From NCBI RefSeq assembly GCF_000516985.1, contig NW_006917101.1, forward strand, positions 496,001-560,000: a stretch of DNA of 64,000 nucleotides, given 5' to 3'. The translations under genes were made by a program, and so were the position numbers. Positions 1 through 10,692 of this stretch are shown piece by piece (position 1 is the stretch's first letter; each line of letters begins with the position of its first letter). Under the pieces are notes generated by a model. It searched no databases and was not told the DNA's origin. It saw only the letters and a list, made by a program, of their open reading frames with translations. The stretch comes from Pestalotiopsis fici W106-1. Lineage: Eukaryota > Ascomycota > Sordariomycetes > Amphisphaeriales > Sporocadaceae.

Positions 1-2018
1 TGTACTCATCAGCGTAATCTTCTGCTTCTGCTTCTTCTTCTTCTTTCCGCCTGCAGCCCCAGGCGTACTTGGACCTGAGCCATCCCCATCAAGACGGAAG
101 GCTTCCATCTGTAGAGCAACCTCTGCGGCGCCAAAGAACTCATCCTCATTGAGCCATCCATCATTTCCAGATTTCTCAGGGACTGCGCCAAGATCAGGCG
201 AAGCAGCGACGACCCGCGTACCCCAAACTGTCTTTGAGGTAGAAGGGCTCGTAGACATCTCAGCAAGCTGTTCAAAGCCTGGTCTGGGATTGGGTGGCGT
301 CGTCGAGGCTAGGGGTTGGAAATCTTCTGAGCTCAATGCTGGCGTCGGGTCGTAAGGCTCGACGTGGTTCGTCTCGAAATGGTGCCTAGCACTGCGACCG
401 ATGGATGCGGCCTCGAGCCGTTCTGATTGCACGCGCTCTCGTTCCTCTTGTGCCGCCTTGTCCCGATGTGACTTTCTTCGCTTCTCTAACTCGGTGGCGA
501 ATGTACCGAGAATTTCTGCTGGTACTATTTCGGTCCAGTCGCATTCCAGGAAATTCACCACACATCCTTGTGGAAGATGTGCTAGGTACTTGGTCCGTTT
601 CCTGAGCATATCATCAACAACGTGTCCCGTTGAGATGTGCTCCACGCGCGGCAAGAGTGTAGACGGAAAGTTTGAATAGTCCCCAAACTTGGTCTTTAGG
701 ATCCGGATATCGAGTGGCGACAGGTAGAGATGCGGAGGCGCACTGTAGAAATGGAATGGATGGCTTGCCGGCCGTTTACTCTTTGCCTTGCCTGAGCCGT
801 TCGTTACAGCAGTATCACTACTGTCGCTGGGCTTGGGCTCCTTCAGTCGATCTTTCGCCGTGGTGATTGCCCTAATGGCTCGTATAGTCCAATCCCCGTC
901 TTCGGCGCCGAATTGAATCTCGTCCTCGCTTGACTGCTTTCGCAGATCCTCTATTTCTCTATCAAACTCGGCGACCATGTAATCGGGCGTACCCTTCATG
1001 ATTCGTGCATAGTCTAGGACATTGGCTGCAAAATGCCACGGCACCGCCTCGCCCTCATTGACGGGATCGGTGCCACCTTCATTTGGCAAAGCTAGTGTCG
1101 AAGATGACTCTCGTACCATCAAACGTAATACGACATCGTGACCCGGTGCTGGTAGTGGGCTCTCTTGACCGGCGTAGAAACGGACCGGTCGCGTTTCCGG
1201 AATCTTGAACGAGTCTTCGCAGATGGGGCATTTCTTGTATCTGGTCTCCTTCCTCGAACTTGCCTCGTCATCGTTGGTAGAGTTCATGAAGCGTATCATG
1301 CATGGAAGGCAGAAAATATGTCCACACCGAGCCATGCGGGGTGCAACTGGGTCGGAAAGGCATATTGGACAGGACGTCGATTGCGACTCGGTTGAGGCAA
1401 TGATCTGCTGGACATTGTTCCAGTCCAGAGGCTTATCCGCGTCGCTCGCCTGGGCAGCATATTCGCCTTGGGGATCGACGACGAAGCGATAGTTGGCATG
1501 CACAAACTTTGCCTTGTCTACCGGGTGGTAGCCGGAGCCCGGTCCCCACGTAGGTTGTCGTCGAGAAGATCGTCCGTAGCCGTGCCCGTGCCCATGTCCG
1601 TACCCATGATCATGAGAATGACGCAGGGGGGCAGAGTAGTTTAGAAGATGTGTAATCGAGGTTTGACCTTTTCGGCTCGTAGTGTTTCTCATAGCCCTCT
1701 AAAAGGCAGAGTCAGTACGATGACCAGGTTACGAGCTTGGAATGATAGTGGCACATGGGGTCAACCTACAAATTCAGCCATGGCATCATCCTCATCCAAC
1801 CGACTCTCTCTTGGGGGCTTTTTCTTATCCTTGTGTTGTTTTCTAGAAGCCTGGCCCTTCCTCGGTGCTGAGTAGGCGAGAGCTGGACTCGCCACAGCGG
1901 CGCGACGAGAGTTTGAATCGAAACTTGGCGAGGGAACAGAGAAGGATTGAGTTGGATTGAAACTGGATGCCGATGCTGATAGGGACTTGCCTCCCTGGTT
2001 TGATGGAATGGGGTTCAT
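1..2018 (-). CDS. RNF10/Mag2-type RING finger protein (3' end beyond window)
   Basis: Two exons: 1770-2018 and 1-1698, with a 71 nt intron (donor GTAGGT, branch CTGAC, acceptor TTTTAG). At least 649 residues are visible. Residues from about 193 form a C3HC4 RING (CPIC, then CGHIFCLPC, then CPIC). Before it lies a His/Gly-rich stretch (HGHGHGHGYG, about 114-123). Further on are a conserved block around LAHLP and FLECDW and a lysine-rich tail leading into KITLMST, all as I remember from the RNF10/Mag2 family. RING proteins of this kind act as E3 ubiquitin ligases; human RNF10 and yeast Mag2 are linked to ribosome ubiquitination. That role is family knowledge, not shown here. The ATG at 2018 was preferred over an upstream in-frame extension to 2201, which looks like leader. 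The reading frame is open to base 1, so only the last few residues are missing. Confidence 0.88.
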
Positions 2019-3145
2019 GATGGTCGAGCCGCCTGGACTCGAGCAATGACGCGACACGTTCTCGAGATACCGGAGGGCCGGAGGACCCTGGGCTAGGTAG
2101 GTGATGTACGGGCGGTGGGGACGACGACGACAACGAGCACCGAGCGACCGCCGATGCAAGAGAAATGGGGGTTCCGACAAGATTGGGTGCCGAGGGAACA
2201 AGACGTAACGACACGGCTGGCACGCTTGACAACCTCAAGATGCGATGCGACGATTACAGATAAGATAAAGACGATTGAGATAGATGAAGGGGTCCAGAGT
2301 GGACGAACCCCGGGGGAGCTGGTGGAGGGGAAGTGAGTGATGGACTCGAGACGTACGGCGAAGGAGTCACCAAAATCGTTTGGCGGGGCAAAAAGCTGAT
2401 GGGCCGTTTAGAGTCGTTGGTGACCAGGGGAAAGCTCGGAAGGGACCTTGGGGGCGGCACTGGACCTGGACCTGGACCTGGACCTGCAATATGAAGCCCC
2501 AAATCAGCTGACTTTGATTATGGATTCCCTCATGATGAGATTTGGATGCAATTTATTTATTTACTAAATACAGTATTCGTACATTGATTATTATTTTTGT
2601 AGAACCGGTCAACTGGTTATTCTGCGGTTCGTCATGATAATTATCTCTTTGGCTGTTAATGACCTTTCGGTACCTGGGACAGTCAAGAGCTTCGCTAGTC
2701 AGTCAGTGACCAGAACATTTTTAGACATTTACGGGACATGTGCCGGTATTTCTTTAAGAAAACAAAATCTTTTATTTGTGATCATATTCCTATTTGAATT
2801 AAAGAGTCTCTCTTACTTATGACATGAGGCGGATCTAATTGATTTCACAGACAACCTAAGGTAACAATACATGGCAACGATTCATCAACGTGTGGTTATA
2901 ATTGGTCCAGGTTATTAGTGCCGCTCCCGCCTGAGTTCGATATGTAAATTTCGACGGTTCCCTTTTGCCACCCAAGAATCTCCCTCAAGTCAACCACGTT
3001 TTTCGTTACTAAGCAATACTGGGCACAACTCCATCTGCTCCACATATATATCGTCATTACTAGCTGGAGTATGATCGGCGTCGTAGTTGCAACTCGTAAA
3101 ATCATGTATCCGTCCGGGAAAAGCCCCTACGATCATAATCAATAT
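2019..3145. other. Intergenic: promoter/leader of the RING gene
   Basis: About 1.1 kb with no supported gene. The part next to 2018 is the leader and promoter of the minus-strand RING gene. It holds four tandem GGACCT hexamers (about 2462-2485). The remaining small ORFs have no recognisable features. The right end is the 3' flank of the esterase gene. Confidence 0.6.
2462..2485. repeat. (GGACCT)4 microsatellite
   Basis: Four uninterrupted copies of GGACCT upstream of the RING gene, outside any coding region. Such hexamer runs are ordinary slippage-prone promoter sequence. Confidence 0.85.
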
Positions 3146-4015
3146 CTAAGCAGCAATCCCACTCCAGATCTCGTTGCTCAAGGTCTCGTTGGGAATAATC
3201 CACTTGTTCAGCCCCGGCAGCGCCTGAATGATGAGATCCGACACCATGCGCCCAAACACGACCTGGCCCCAGGCGTTGAGGTGCGTGTTGTCGTCGGGGC
3301 TGAGGTTGTAGGTGTGCGCCGCGTCCTCCCCAATGGTGTCGACGTAGTTGAGGCTGGCGCCGTTGAGATCAATAATCGGAGAGCTCGTGACATTGGCTGC
3401 GTAGATGGCGGCCAGGCGTTGGTCATGGAGGCTGTCTGTGGCATTGTGCTCCGAGGTGAACACGCGCCGGGATAGACTCGAGACGAGGAGCTTTGTCATG
3501 AGTTATTAGCTGCGTCAGTCAGAGCGCAAAGGTATTCGTCATGTACGAACCGGAGTTCCACCCAGAGACTTGACTTCCTCGGCGAACCTGATGAGGTTGG
3601 CCTGGTATTCCTCAAAGGTCACACCACTGGTCGACTTCTGGTCATTGTGGCCAAACTGTCGAGAACGTCAGCGCACGGCGTATACATTGCCGCAAAGACT
3701 TTGGAGCAAGCTCACGCTAATGGTCACATAGGTATCAAACTTCTTGGCATATTCCTCAACATGCGTTGTAATGTTGGTCCAGTTGCCTGCGTTTTCATAC
3801 GAGACCGTCGTGGCACCACTTTGCCCAATGTTCACGCCCCAGGCAGGGGCGCGCAGCGTTGCCAAGAGGCCATCACCCCAGCCTCCACCGACGGCCGTGG
3901 TAGAATCTCCAGCAAGGAAGAATGCCGGAGGTTTGGTATTATTTTTGTAAGACGGAAAGGCTGATGCCACGAGCGGTAGCACTGATACGAAGAGTGACGT
4001 AGATAAATACAGCAT
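3146..4015 (-). CDS. Secreted SGNH esterase, CE12 rhamnogalacturonan acetylesterase-like
   Basis: Three exons (3716-4015, 3551-3655, 3146-3490) with two 60 nt introns give 249 residues, close to the usual CE12 length. Residues 1-19 are a signal peptide. SGNH landmarks are in order: AGDST with the nucleophile Ser38, GHND at 102-105 (oxyanion Asn104), and DNTH with the catalytic Asp202/His205 pair close to the C terminus. CE12 enzymes remove acetyl groups from rhamnogalacturonan I or xylan outside the cell, helping pectin breakdown. The assignment rests on motifs and length; another SGNH specificity is possible. The second donor (GTTCGT) is unusual, but it restores frame and leads straight into LLVSSLSRR. 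Confidence 0.87.
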
Positions 4016-4385
4016 TTTGAGAATTGGTAACGTATCAGAAATGTTATTTTGATGCAGTATTATACTATTTTACGCACAAAAGCAGTTTCGCCTGGCGGCA
4101 GTTCCTCAATACTATATATTTTTCATTGCAAGACTCGCGGAATGTATTTTGTAAACTTTACAAAGTTTTTCCGTCCACTTGCCACTGGAATTGGCCTCGT
4201 CCTAACCAGCGCCGAAGTGCTCCTTTTAGCCGAGTCCCATGCGGATTGCACCATCACCAGTCTGATAATTGCGAGCAAGATTCCCCGCAAGCCTTGGCAT
4301 GTTGCATTACACCAGCAGCGAAATGTGTCATCTTTGAGAATGAAAGATTTTTGCTTCAATCGTTCTACTCATACAAACCATAGTC
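4016..4385. other. Intergenic: esterase promoter and oxidase 3' flank
   Basis: 370 bp between two minus-strand genes. It must hold the esterase promoter and the end of the oxidase transcript. No gene or clear motif was seen. Confidence 0.6.
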
Positions 4386-6676
4386 CTAGCCAAATACTTC
4401 CATCATAAAGTAGTACTCAATCTTTGTCCCGTCCGCCCGGCCCCGAGCTGACAGCATGCGGCAGCGATCTGCCAGAATCTCTCCAATGACCGGAGTTCCG
4501 CAGAAAAAGACACCCACTTTCAACCTGTCCTCAAGACCTACTCCCGCCTTCTCCCTGTCCGTATACTTGAACTTTTTCATGTCCTCATAGTGGCTCTCCA
4601 AAATCTGCACAAAGTCCGGCCGGCCATAGTGTGTTGGGTTCATGAGCCCGGTCAGCGGCGACTCTGGGTGTTCCTTGGTTCGGTGCATCTCCAGTAGCCA
4701 TCTAAACACGTGGGTCGCAATGTTTTTGCGCTTCTGCGTCACGTGGGTCGTCATGTTGATGTGCAAGTGGCAGTCGGGGTCATGTTGCCGGTGCCAGACC
4801 TGCGCGCGCGACACGGCGTTGAGGAGGTCCGAGAACCACAGCAGCTGGTTGCGATCCCGCACCATCCAGTGAAAGTCGACGCGCCGATAGGAGCCGTACG
4901 GTTCCGTCTTTTTCTGTGAGTGATGATAGTTCATGGCTCCCGTCTCCCCGACGGCAGTGGTGCTCTTTGAAATCGGTGATGATGTTGTGGAGAGACCCGG
5001 CCCTCGTGGCTGTGCAGCCGAGAGGCGCCGTTCTCCCGGCCCAGTGGATAGTTGTCTTTGTGTCTCTGGGCCACCATGTAGCCGATTATCTTCTGTCTGA
5101 AGATCCATGAGGATTCCCGAAAAGGGCGTAACACCTATACCAGACCCAACAATGATGGAATGATTAAAATCGTGAAAGCGCTGCGCAGGTGCACCAAAAG
5201 GTCCGTTGATGCCGACGAGTATGTGACTGTCTCCAGACTCACCCGCCAGACCCTTTAACTTCTTTGTCCAATTTCCGTCGACTTTTATATGAAGCCACAT
5301 TTCTCTTCCAATACACGCAGATACTGTAAAGGGATGCCATTGGAAGAAGCTGATGCTGGGGATCTGCAGGAATACATATTGGCCACTTCGGTACTTCCAC
5401 AGCCTCTCACTGGGAATCGTAGTCTTGATCTCGAGTGTTTGGTCATCAAGAACGGTAAGCGTAGCAGGAATCCGATGGAAACCCATTGCCACACGGATAA
5501 CACGTTCAACCACGACCAGCAGAGCCGGGAAGGCAAGAAAGTATCCCAGCATTGGCCACTGGAGGAGCGCCAACGTACCGTGAGCGCAGAGCAGTGCAAT
5601 AATGGGGTACATGAGAAGATGGCCAAGCTGAAAAATCTCATAGTTCCATCTTCGTACTTTTGGAATGCTCAAGATGGATAATACATAAAACAGGCCAAGA
5701 GTAGTGATTCCAGACCAACCGGGCAGCGAAGCGACATAGTCTCGGTACGGTCTCGGGACCATGCCCGGACCGAGGATGTTGGCAACGTCGGATTCGTTGT
5801 CGGTTCTGCTGCCCCAAATGAAGGAGCCGCCCAAATGACCAATGGCATGAAGAGTAGCTAGGCATAGAGCGACGATGGAGATGCGAATGTGGAACTTCTG
5901 AGATAGATCAAAGTTGATGATGCGAGAGATCCGTGGAGAACGTCTCATGAACGTGGAAAAGTATCTTTTGTGACGCTTCCGTGTTAGTTGAAGAACAGTA
6001 TGAATGTCGGCTAGGATATACTCACCTGGACATACTCAAAAGCAGAAAGAACATTGTTGGGTACAGTGCACCGGCACACGTCTTGGCGAGCACGACGCCC
6101 CATCCGAATGCTGCACGATATTTTGTCTCGGTTACGTACTTGACGAGTTGCCAGATTCCGAAGGCTAGCTGCGTTGAGACTACCAGAGCGACGAACAAGA
6201 CATCCGGTCCTCTCACAGCCCAGTAAGCGCGTATTCGACGCCAGATGCTCATTGATTTGAGCAGGTCATCATCACGCTTCTCATCTTCCGAGTCTTGTTT
6301 CAAAGAAGGAATCTTCCATTCACGCACTATTTCTCGAGGAAAGAAAACCATTTTTATCAGCTTTTTTATTCATGAGACTGCATTATGTGAATACGCTCCA
6401 ATATTGCTTACCTCGCGATGCAAATTCACCTCGTGAAATGCGATCTTCGTCGGATCCCATCAAACTCCGGAGAAACTGATGTCTTGCTTCGTCATCTTTG
6501 TCGTTATGGTGCAAGTGATGTGGCTGTGGATTGGGTGCAATCTCGTCGTGGACAAGGTCCAATCTGTGCTCTACCTCGTGATAATCAATATATCCATCTC
6601 TATTCTTATCGAGCTCTCCAGCAAAGGATGCAATCTCTTCATCATCCAGATACCGAATCTCTTTGGTATCGCCCAT
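4386..6676 (-). CDS. noxC: EF-hand NADPH oxidase, NoxC/NOX5 type
   Basis: Three exons (6412-6676, 6026-6326, 4386-5964) with introns of 85 and 61 nt encode 714 residues. The enzyme moves electrons from NADPH through FAD and two haems across a membrane to make superoxide. Visible in order: a canonical EF-hand loop Asp23-Glu34, with a degenerate second one near 72-84; transmembrane segments; haem-ligand histidine pairs His214/His228 (spacing 14) and His304/His317 (spacing 13), exactly as in the NOX family; the FAD motif HPFTVS at 399-404; the NADPH motif GSGIGVTP at 462-469; and FFCGTP near the C terminus, ending in VFG. The EF-hand separates it from NoxA/NoxB, which need p67-like NoxR; calcium is the expected trigger. 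The insertion between the two NADPH motifs (about residues 475-540) is low-complexity and Ser/Pro/Gly-rich. Confidence 0.93.
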
Positions 6677-7330
6677 GTTGATTTTTTCCTTCTTGTCTTC
6701 TTCTGCAGAATGACAAGCAGAGGGAGTGTAGAGGTGACTCCATCTTGGAAAATCACACCTAGAGGTTTATTTATATACATGGACTCAGCAGCTCTTCAGA
6801 CATTTTTGGGTGTTTTCGTATCACATTCAATGATGCAAAATACAGGAGCCAAGATGGCTGGTGCAAAACTACTGTCGGCAGTAAAATAGGACAGGTCAAA
6901 GGAATACTCTATCTGACTCTCAACGCCATTTGAATTTAGTGGTGCGCAGCTTTGCCGTATACTAGTGACATCAGCCAAGTCACCCAACTAGACTCAGCCA
7001 TAACTAGTAGAGATGGAGGTTAAACGATATTGACTCTACGAGGCAAAATAAGGTATGGGCAGCCCTAGGTACAGCTCAAGGGTCTAGACCCAGTCCAAGA
7101 TGGTGCTTGTGCTTGGTATCAGAAAGGCTCAAACTTTGATTCCTGCCAAGCCGGAGTTTGAGCCGTGCTCGCCCTCCAGATCTCAAGATTGACTATACAG
7201 GCGAGAAACGCACATGCTCTTATTTATTTCACATTCATAATCGATTTGGAGCAAGCCAACTCTACAAACGCTAGCTAACAAGATTTCTGTACACAAGATT
7301 CAAGCATAAAGTGCGGGATCAAATACCTGA
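6677..7330. other. Intergenic: oxidase promoter
   Basis: About 650 bp upstream of the NADPH oxidase and downstream of the glutathione transferase, both on the minus strand. I see a CCTAGGTA-type element near 7062 and no gene. Confidence 0.55.
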
Positions 7331-8229
7331 CTACACCTGAGCCCTCACCTTGGCGTTTCTCTCCTTGGTGCGCTGGACAACATTGTCCTCGTCCCAGATT
7401 GAAAGGACGCTCGGGTCCTTGATTACGGCTTGGGCCCACTTGTCAAAGTTGGGTGCTTTGGCGGCCAGGTCGCTCGCCAGGCTCTTGGGCAAGATGCCGT
7501 GCTTGGATGCTGTGTAGATGCGGATCACAAAGGAACCCGTGAGCACCTAGAATTAAAGAACCGTTAGTTATCCAAAGACTTAGAGCGAAGCCAGAAAAAA
7601 AAAGGAAGATATTGCCGTAGTAGAATAGCAGGAGATGAACAACATACCTCTGCAAGAGTCAACTTGTCAGAGCCACCAAAGAAGGGCGCAGCATCAGCGA
7701 GCAAAGGCTCAAGCTCCTTGGCGGCGGCGGCAACAAGGTTCTCGACAGCCTCGGCGCGGTCCTCCTCGGTCTTGCCAAAGTTGGCCTTTTGAAAGTGGCC
7801 GCCGACCTTTGAGACGAAGGTGTCGGCAAAAAAGGCGATGCGGGCGCGGACCAGAGGCCCGTTAGGGTCGGTCGAGGCCGGGACCAGGTGCGACGGGAAG
7901 GCGTCGGCCAAAAAGTTGGACACGACGGCCGACTCGGTGATGATCTCGTCGCCGTATGCGAGCGACGGGACCAGCCCTCGCGGGTTCACCTTGAGGTACT
8001 CGGGCGTGCGCGGCACCGAGAGGTCAATAATCTCCTCCTCAAAGGGCACACCAAGTTCTGCCAGTGCAATGTGGGCGCGGTGGGCCCCTGTAGGTTTCCC
8101 CCAGTCAGTGAATGCCATGGACAGAAAAAGTCCCCCACGGGGGGAATGACTAAGTGCATGATCCGTATGTTGCTTACATGGGCAGAGGTGATTGGTATAA
8201 AGCTTGATCTTGGGGGTTTCAGTCGCCAT
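7331..8229 (-). CDS. Glutathione S-transferase, omega-like with catalytic cysteine
   Basis: Three exons (8178-8229, 7648-8087, 7331-7546), introns of 90 and 101 nt, 235 residues. The first splice rebuilds a Trp codon and gives LCPWAHRAHIALAELG, with Cys16 in the position of the omega-type catalytic cysteine. The thioredoxin-fold half follows (NPRGLVPSL, with the glutathione-binding E-S pair in ITESAVV), then a helical C-terminal half. Enzymes of this kind reduce or deglutathionylate substrates and are common in fungal stress and detoxification. The start is ATG at 8229; the in-frame TTG three codons upstream is not a likely start. Substrate unknown. Confidence 0.9.
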
Positions 8230-8862
8230 GCTGGACAATTTTGTTTTTTTACTGTATGATCAGAGTTCCCTAAAGGTTTTTGATGATAATCTCACAGAGT
8301 ATTTGAAACTTGAATTGAGTCTATAACGGCAAGCTGAGCTAATGCGCAGTTTTTATCCTGATTCTGGTATCAATTCCGGACTCCGGAGACTGCCTCAAAG
8401 CGGGGCAATATGGCGACATACTCTCTACAGCCAGTTTATTCAGTCGGCCATATTTATAATCACATTATGAAAGCGGAGTCGGTCGGAGACATCGGAAAGG
8501 CCGACGGCTGCCAGCCATATCTTATAGTAAAACAAAGAAGCGCTAGGTTCAGCGACATTAAAGATAGAATCACAGGTGAAGTGACTTTTGTTTGATTGTT
8601 GCTAAGCAACATTGGAGTGGAGCTTTCTAATCATGCCGAACAAAAGCTCGGCACCGAAATATTCCAGAACACAAGGGTTGAGGTAATTTGACCAGCGGTG
8701 TCTCTTCATCAGTTCCGTTTCAATAACATTATTGTAGTTGCGACTCAAGTGTTTCTTGATCATGCCAAAAGTCGGGAGTGGTAAGTCTCTGTACCTTCAC
8801 ACATATACTATATGACTATCAGCAGAAACTACCATGGCCATTTCATATCCATAGCCAAATAT
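8230..8862. other. Intergenic: glutathione transferase promoter
   Basis: About 630 bp without a gene. It contains a perfect small hairpin GTTGC-TAA-GCAAC (8598-8610) and an inverted repeat TGCCGA-N8-TCGGCA (8634-8653). The latter includes CCG-N10-CGG, a spacing that suits a Zn2Cys6 dimer. Confidence 0.5.
8634..8653. promoter_or_regulatory. Inverted repeat with CCG-N10-CGG
   Basis: Six-base arms TGCCGA and TCGGCA around an 8-base spacer, about 400 bp upstream of the glutathione transferase start. Zn2Cys6 dimers often bind inverted CGG triplets, so this is a candidate operator. There is no evidence of use, and a chance match is quite possible. Confidence 0.25.
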
Positions 8863-10692
8863 CTATGCCGGCACGTGCATACCATGAAAGCCAAACCCAA
8901 TCGCCCACTCACACTCGGCTCTACCAATCTCCTTCATTGTCCGCGCATCCAGACAGACCAGATAGCTCGTCTTGCCGTGTCCGTCCAGCACAATGCTCAG
9001 CAGCACGCCATCGTCCTCGGCCGGCTCCTCCTTGTCACCCTCGATTCTCGGGCGAGGGACAAAAATGGCTTCTCCCGGCGTATGACCTTTTGGGTTGTCC
9101 CAATAAATAGTCTCGCGCGTCTTGACATTCGTCTTTGAGATGCTATCGAGCAGCGTGCTGCGGCCGCGGTTCGGCAGACTGTAAACGTAGCGATAATCTT
9201 TGGTGGCGAAGCTTGGATTAATGGTTGGAAGCTCGCCGATGTGAGGTGCTTTAATCTCAAACATCTTTTGTGCTCCCAGGTACTTTGTTGAACCGCCGCT
9301 GGATTGGTGGTTTTTGGGTATGCTGAATTTGTATCTTGCCAGTCGGACTTGGGAGTTGCGTGCTCGACTTTCATCTCCCCAAAAGTTCTTTCCCATGCCG
9401 TTCTTGCCCATGAGAACATCAATCTCGTACGACTTGATCACGTCCGTATTGGGGTACTCGAGCATATCGCAGAAAATATTGATCTCCCCCGTCAAACCGT
9501 CAAGCTCATCGTAGGCGTTGGCGCTATGAAAGTAGAAGCCTGCTGGCGTTTCAAACTGTGCCACAACACCTTTGTCTTCCCGGCGATCTATCACGAACCA
9601 CTTGCATAGATTCTTTTCGTCGAATTCGTCAATAGCGTCTGTGATGCTACGATTCCAAGGTATACTCAGCCCCATGGCTCTAATATGTGTTGATGGTACG
9701 CAGAGAATAACGTAGGATCGTGTCAAGAAGAAGGAATGAATGTAAGCAGGCCGGACGTCGGGTTGTGCAATGGTCGCTAGGATATCTGTAGTACCAGTGG
9801 CTGCATTCGATCTAAACACACGGTACGTTGAGACGGGGCCGAATTGGAGGTTGTAATTGAAGTAATCGCCAGTCTCTGGATCTCGCTGAGCATGTGCACA
9901 GCTGAGCGGGCCCTTAAGCAGAGGATTCAAGGTCGTGTGTGCCTTGCAATCCAATGCCTCCATAGTGTTTGTGTCAAACGCCTTGAGAATCGAATTGTCA
10001 GTGCCGAGCCACAAGACTTTGGGCGTGCTCCGATGCCCGGACTCGAGTGGCTGTTTTGTGTTTGGCAACGGCAGACCAGGTACGCTACCCTGCACAGTCA
10101 CTGCGATGTTCTCAATATTGGTCGGAAGCGGTAGGCCTGAGGCGCGCCAGACACTCATGACTTTGCTAAAAATGCCGACACAGACATCCTGCCGTTGACC
10201 AAAGGTAATGGTGGAGCGCCGTCCGGTGCTCTTGATCTCGGCAACTAATTCCTCGGTCTGCCTTTTCGAAGAATACTCGACACGGACTGGGCCATTCGGG
10301 TCAAGCTGGTTTGGTATTATTTGGAACTTGTGCGAGTGACCAAAGCCGTCGAACCAATGCTTGGTTCGGTATGTGCCCAGAGGTGTATCCTCCACATTGT
10401 ATTGACCCGGTCCGGTTCGAAAGAGACTTCCGGCAGCCCACGACGGTATAGAGCCCTTGACATGTAGGTCAACCGGACCTCGAACTTCGTTTAAGCCCTC
10501 AAACTGTCAGACATTATAGAATTAGTTGTGATTTTTACCCTTCTATGAATATGAAGTAAAACTTACGCCTGCTTCATTAGGCCAGTCGTCAAGATCTTGA
10601 TCCACTAGCTTCTGGACGGTGCGTTCATAGTCTTCATCTTCATGCTCCAAACCCCGTCGGAGGCACTGGTCTATTGCCTCTGGATCGGGCAT
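8863..10692 (-). CDS. Carotenoid oxygenase (RPE65/CCD family)
   Basis: Two exons (10567-10692 and 8863-10503) with a 63 nt intron encode 588 residues. The family cleaves double bonds of carotenoids, apocarotenoids or stilbenes with a non-haem iron held by four histidines. All four are visible: His246 in CAHAQRDPETGD, His298 in YIHSFF, His368 in FYFHSANAYDE and His582 in GFHGMHVPA at the very C terminus. The N terminus has the family entry block GSLFRTGPGQY and HWFDGFGH. No signal peptide, so probably cytosolic or membrane-associated. Substrate cannot be decided from sequence: retinal-forming (CarX-like), torulene-cleaving (CarT/CAO-2-like) and stilbene-cleaving (CAO-1-like) enzymes share this fold, and no carotenoid synthesis gene lies nearby. 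Confidence 0.92.

Noticed and set aside
3071..3475. 134-codon plus-strand ORF
   Set aside because: Antisense to the last exon of the CE12-like esterase, whose catalytic Asp/His motif is in the minus strand.
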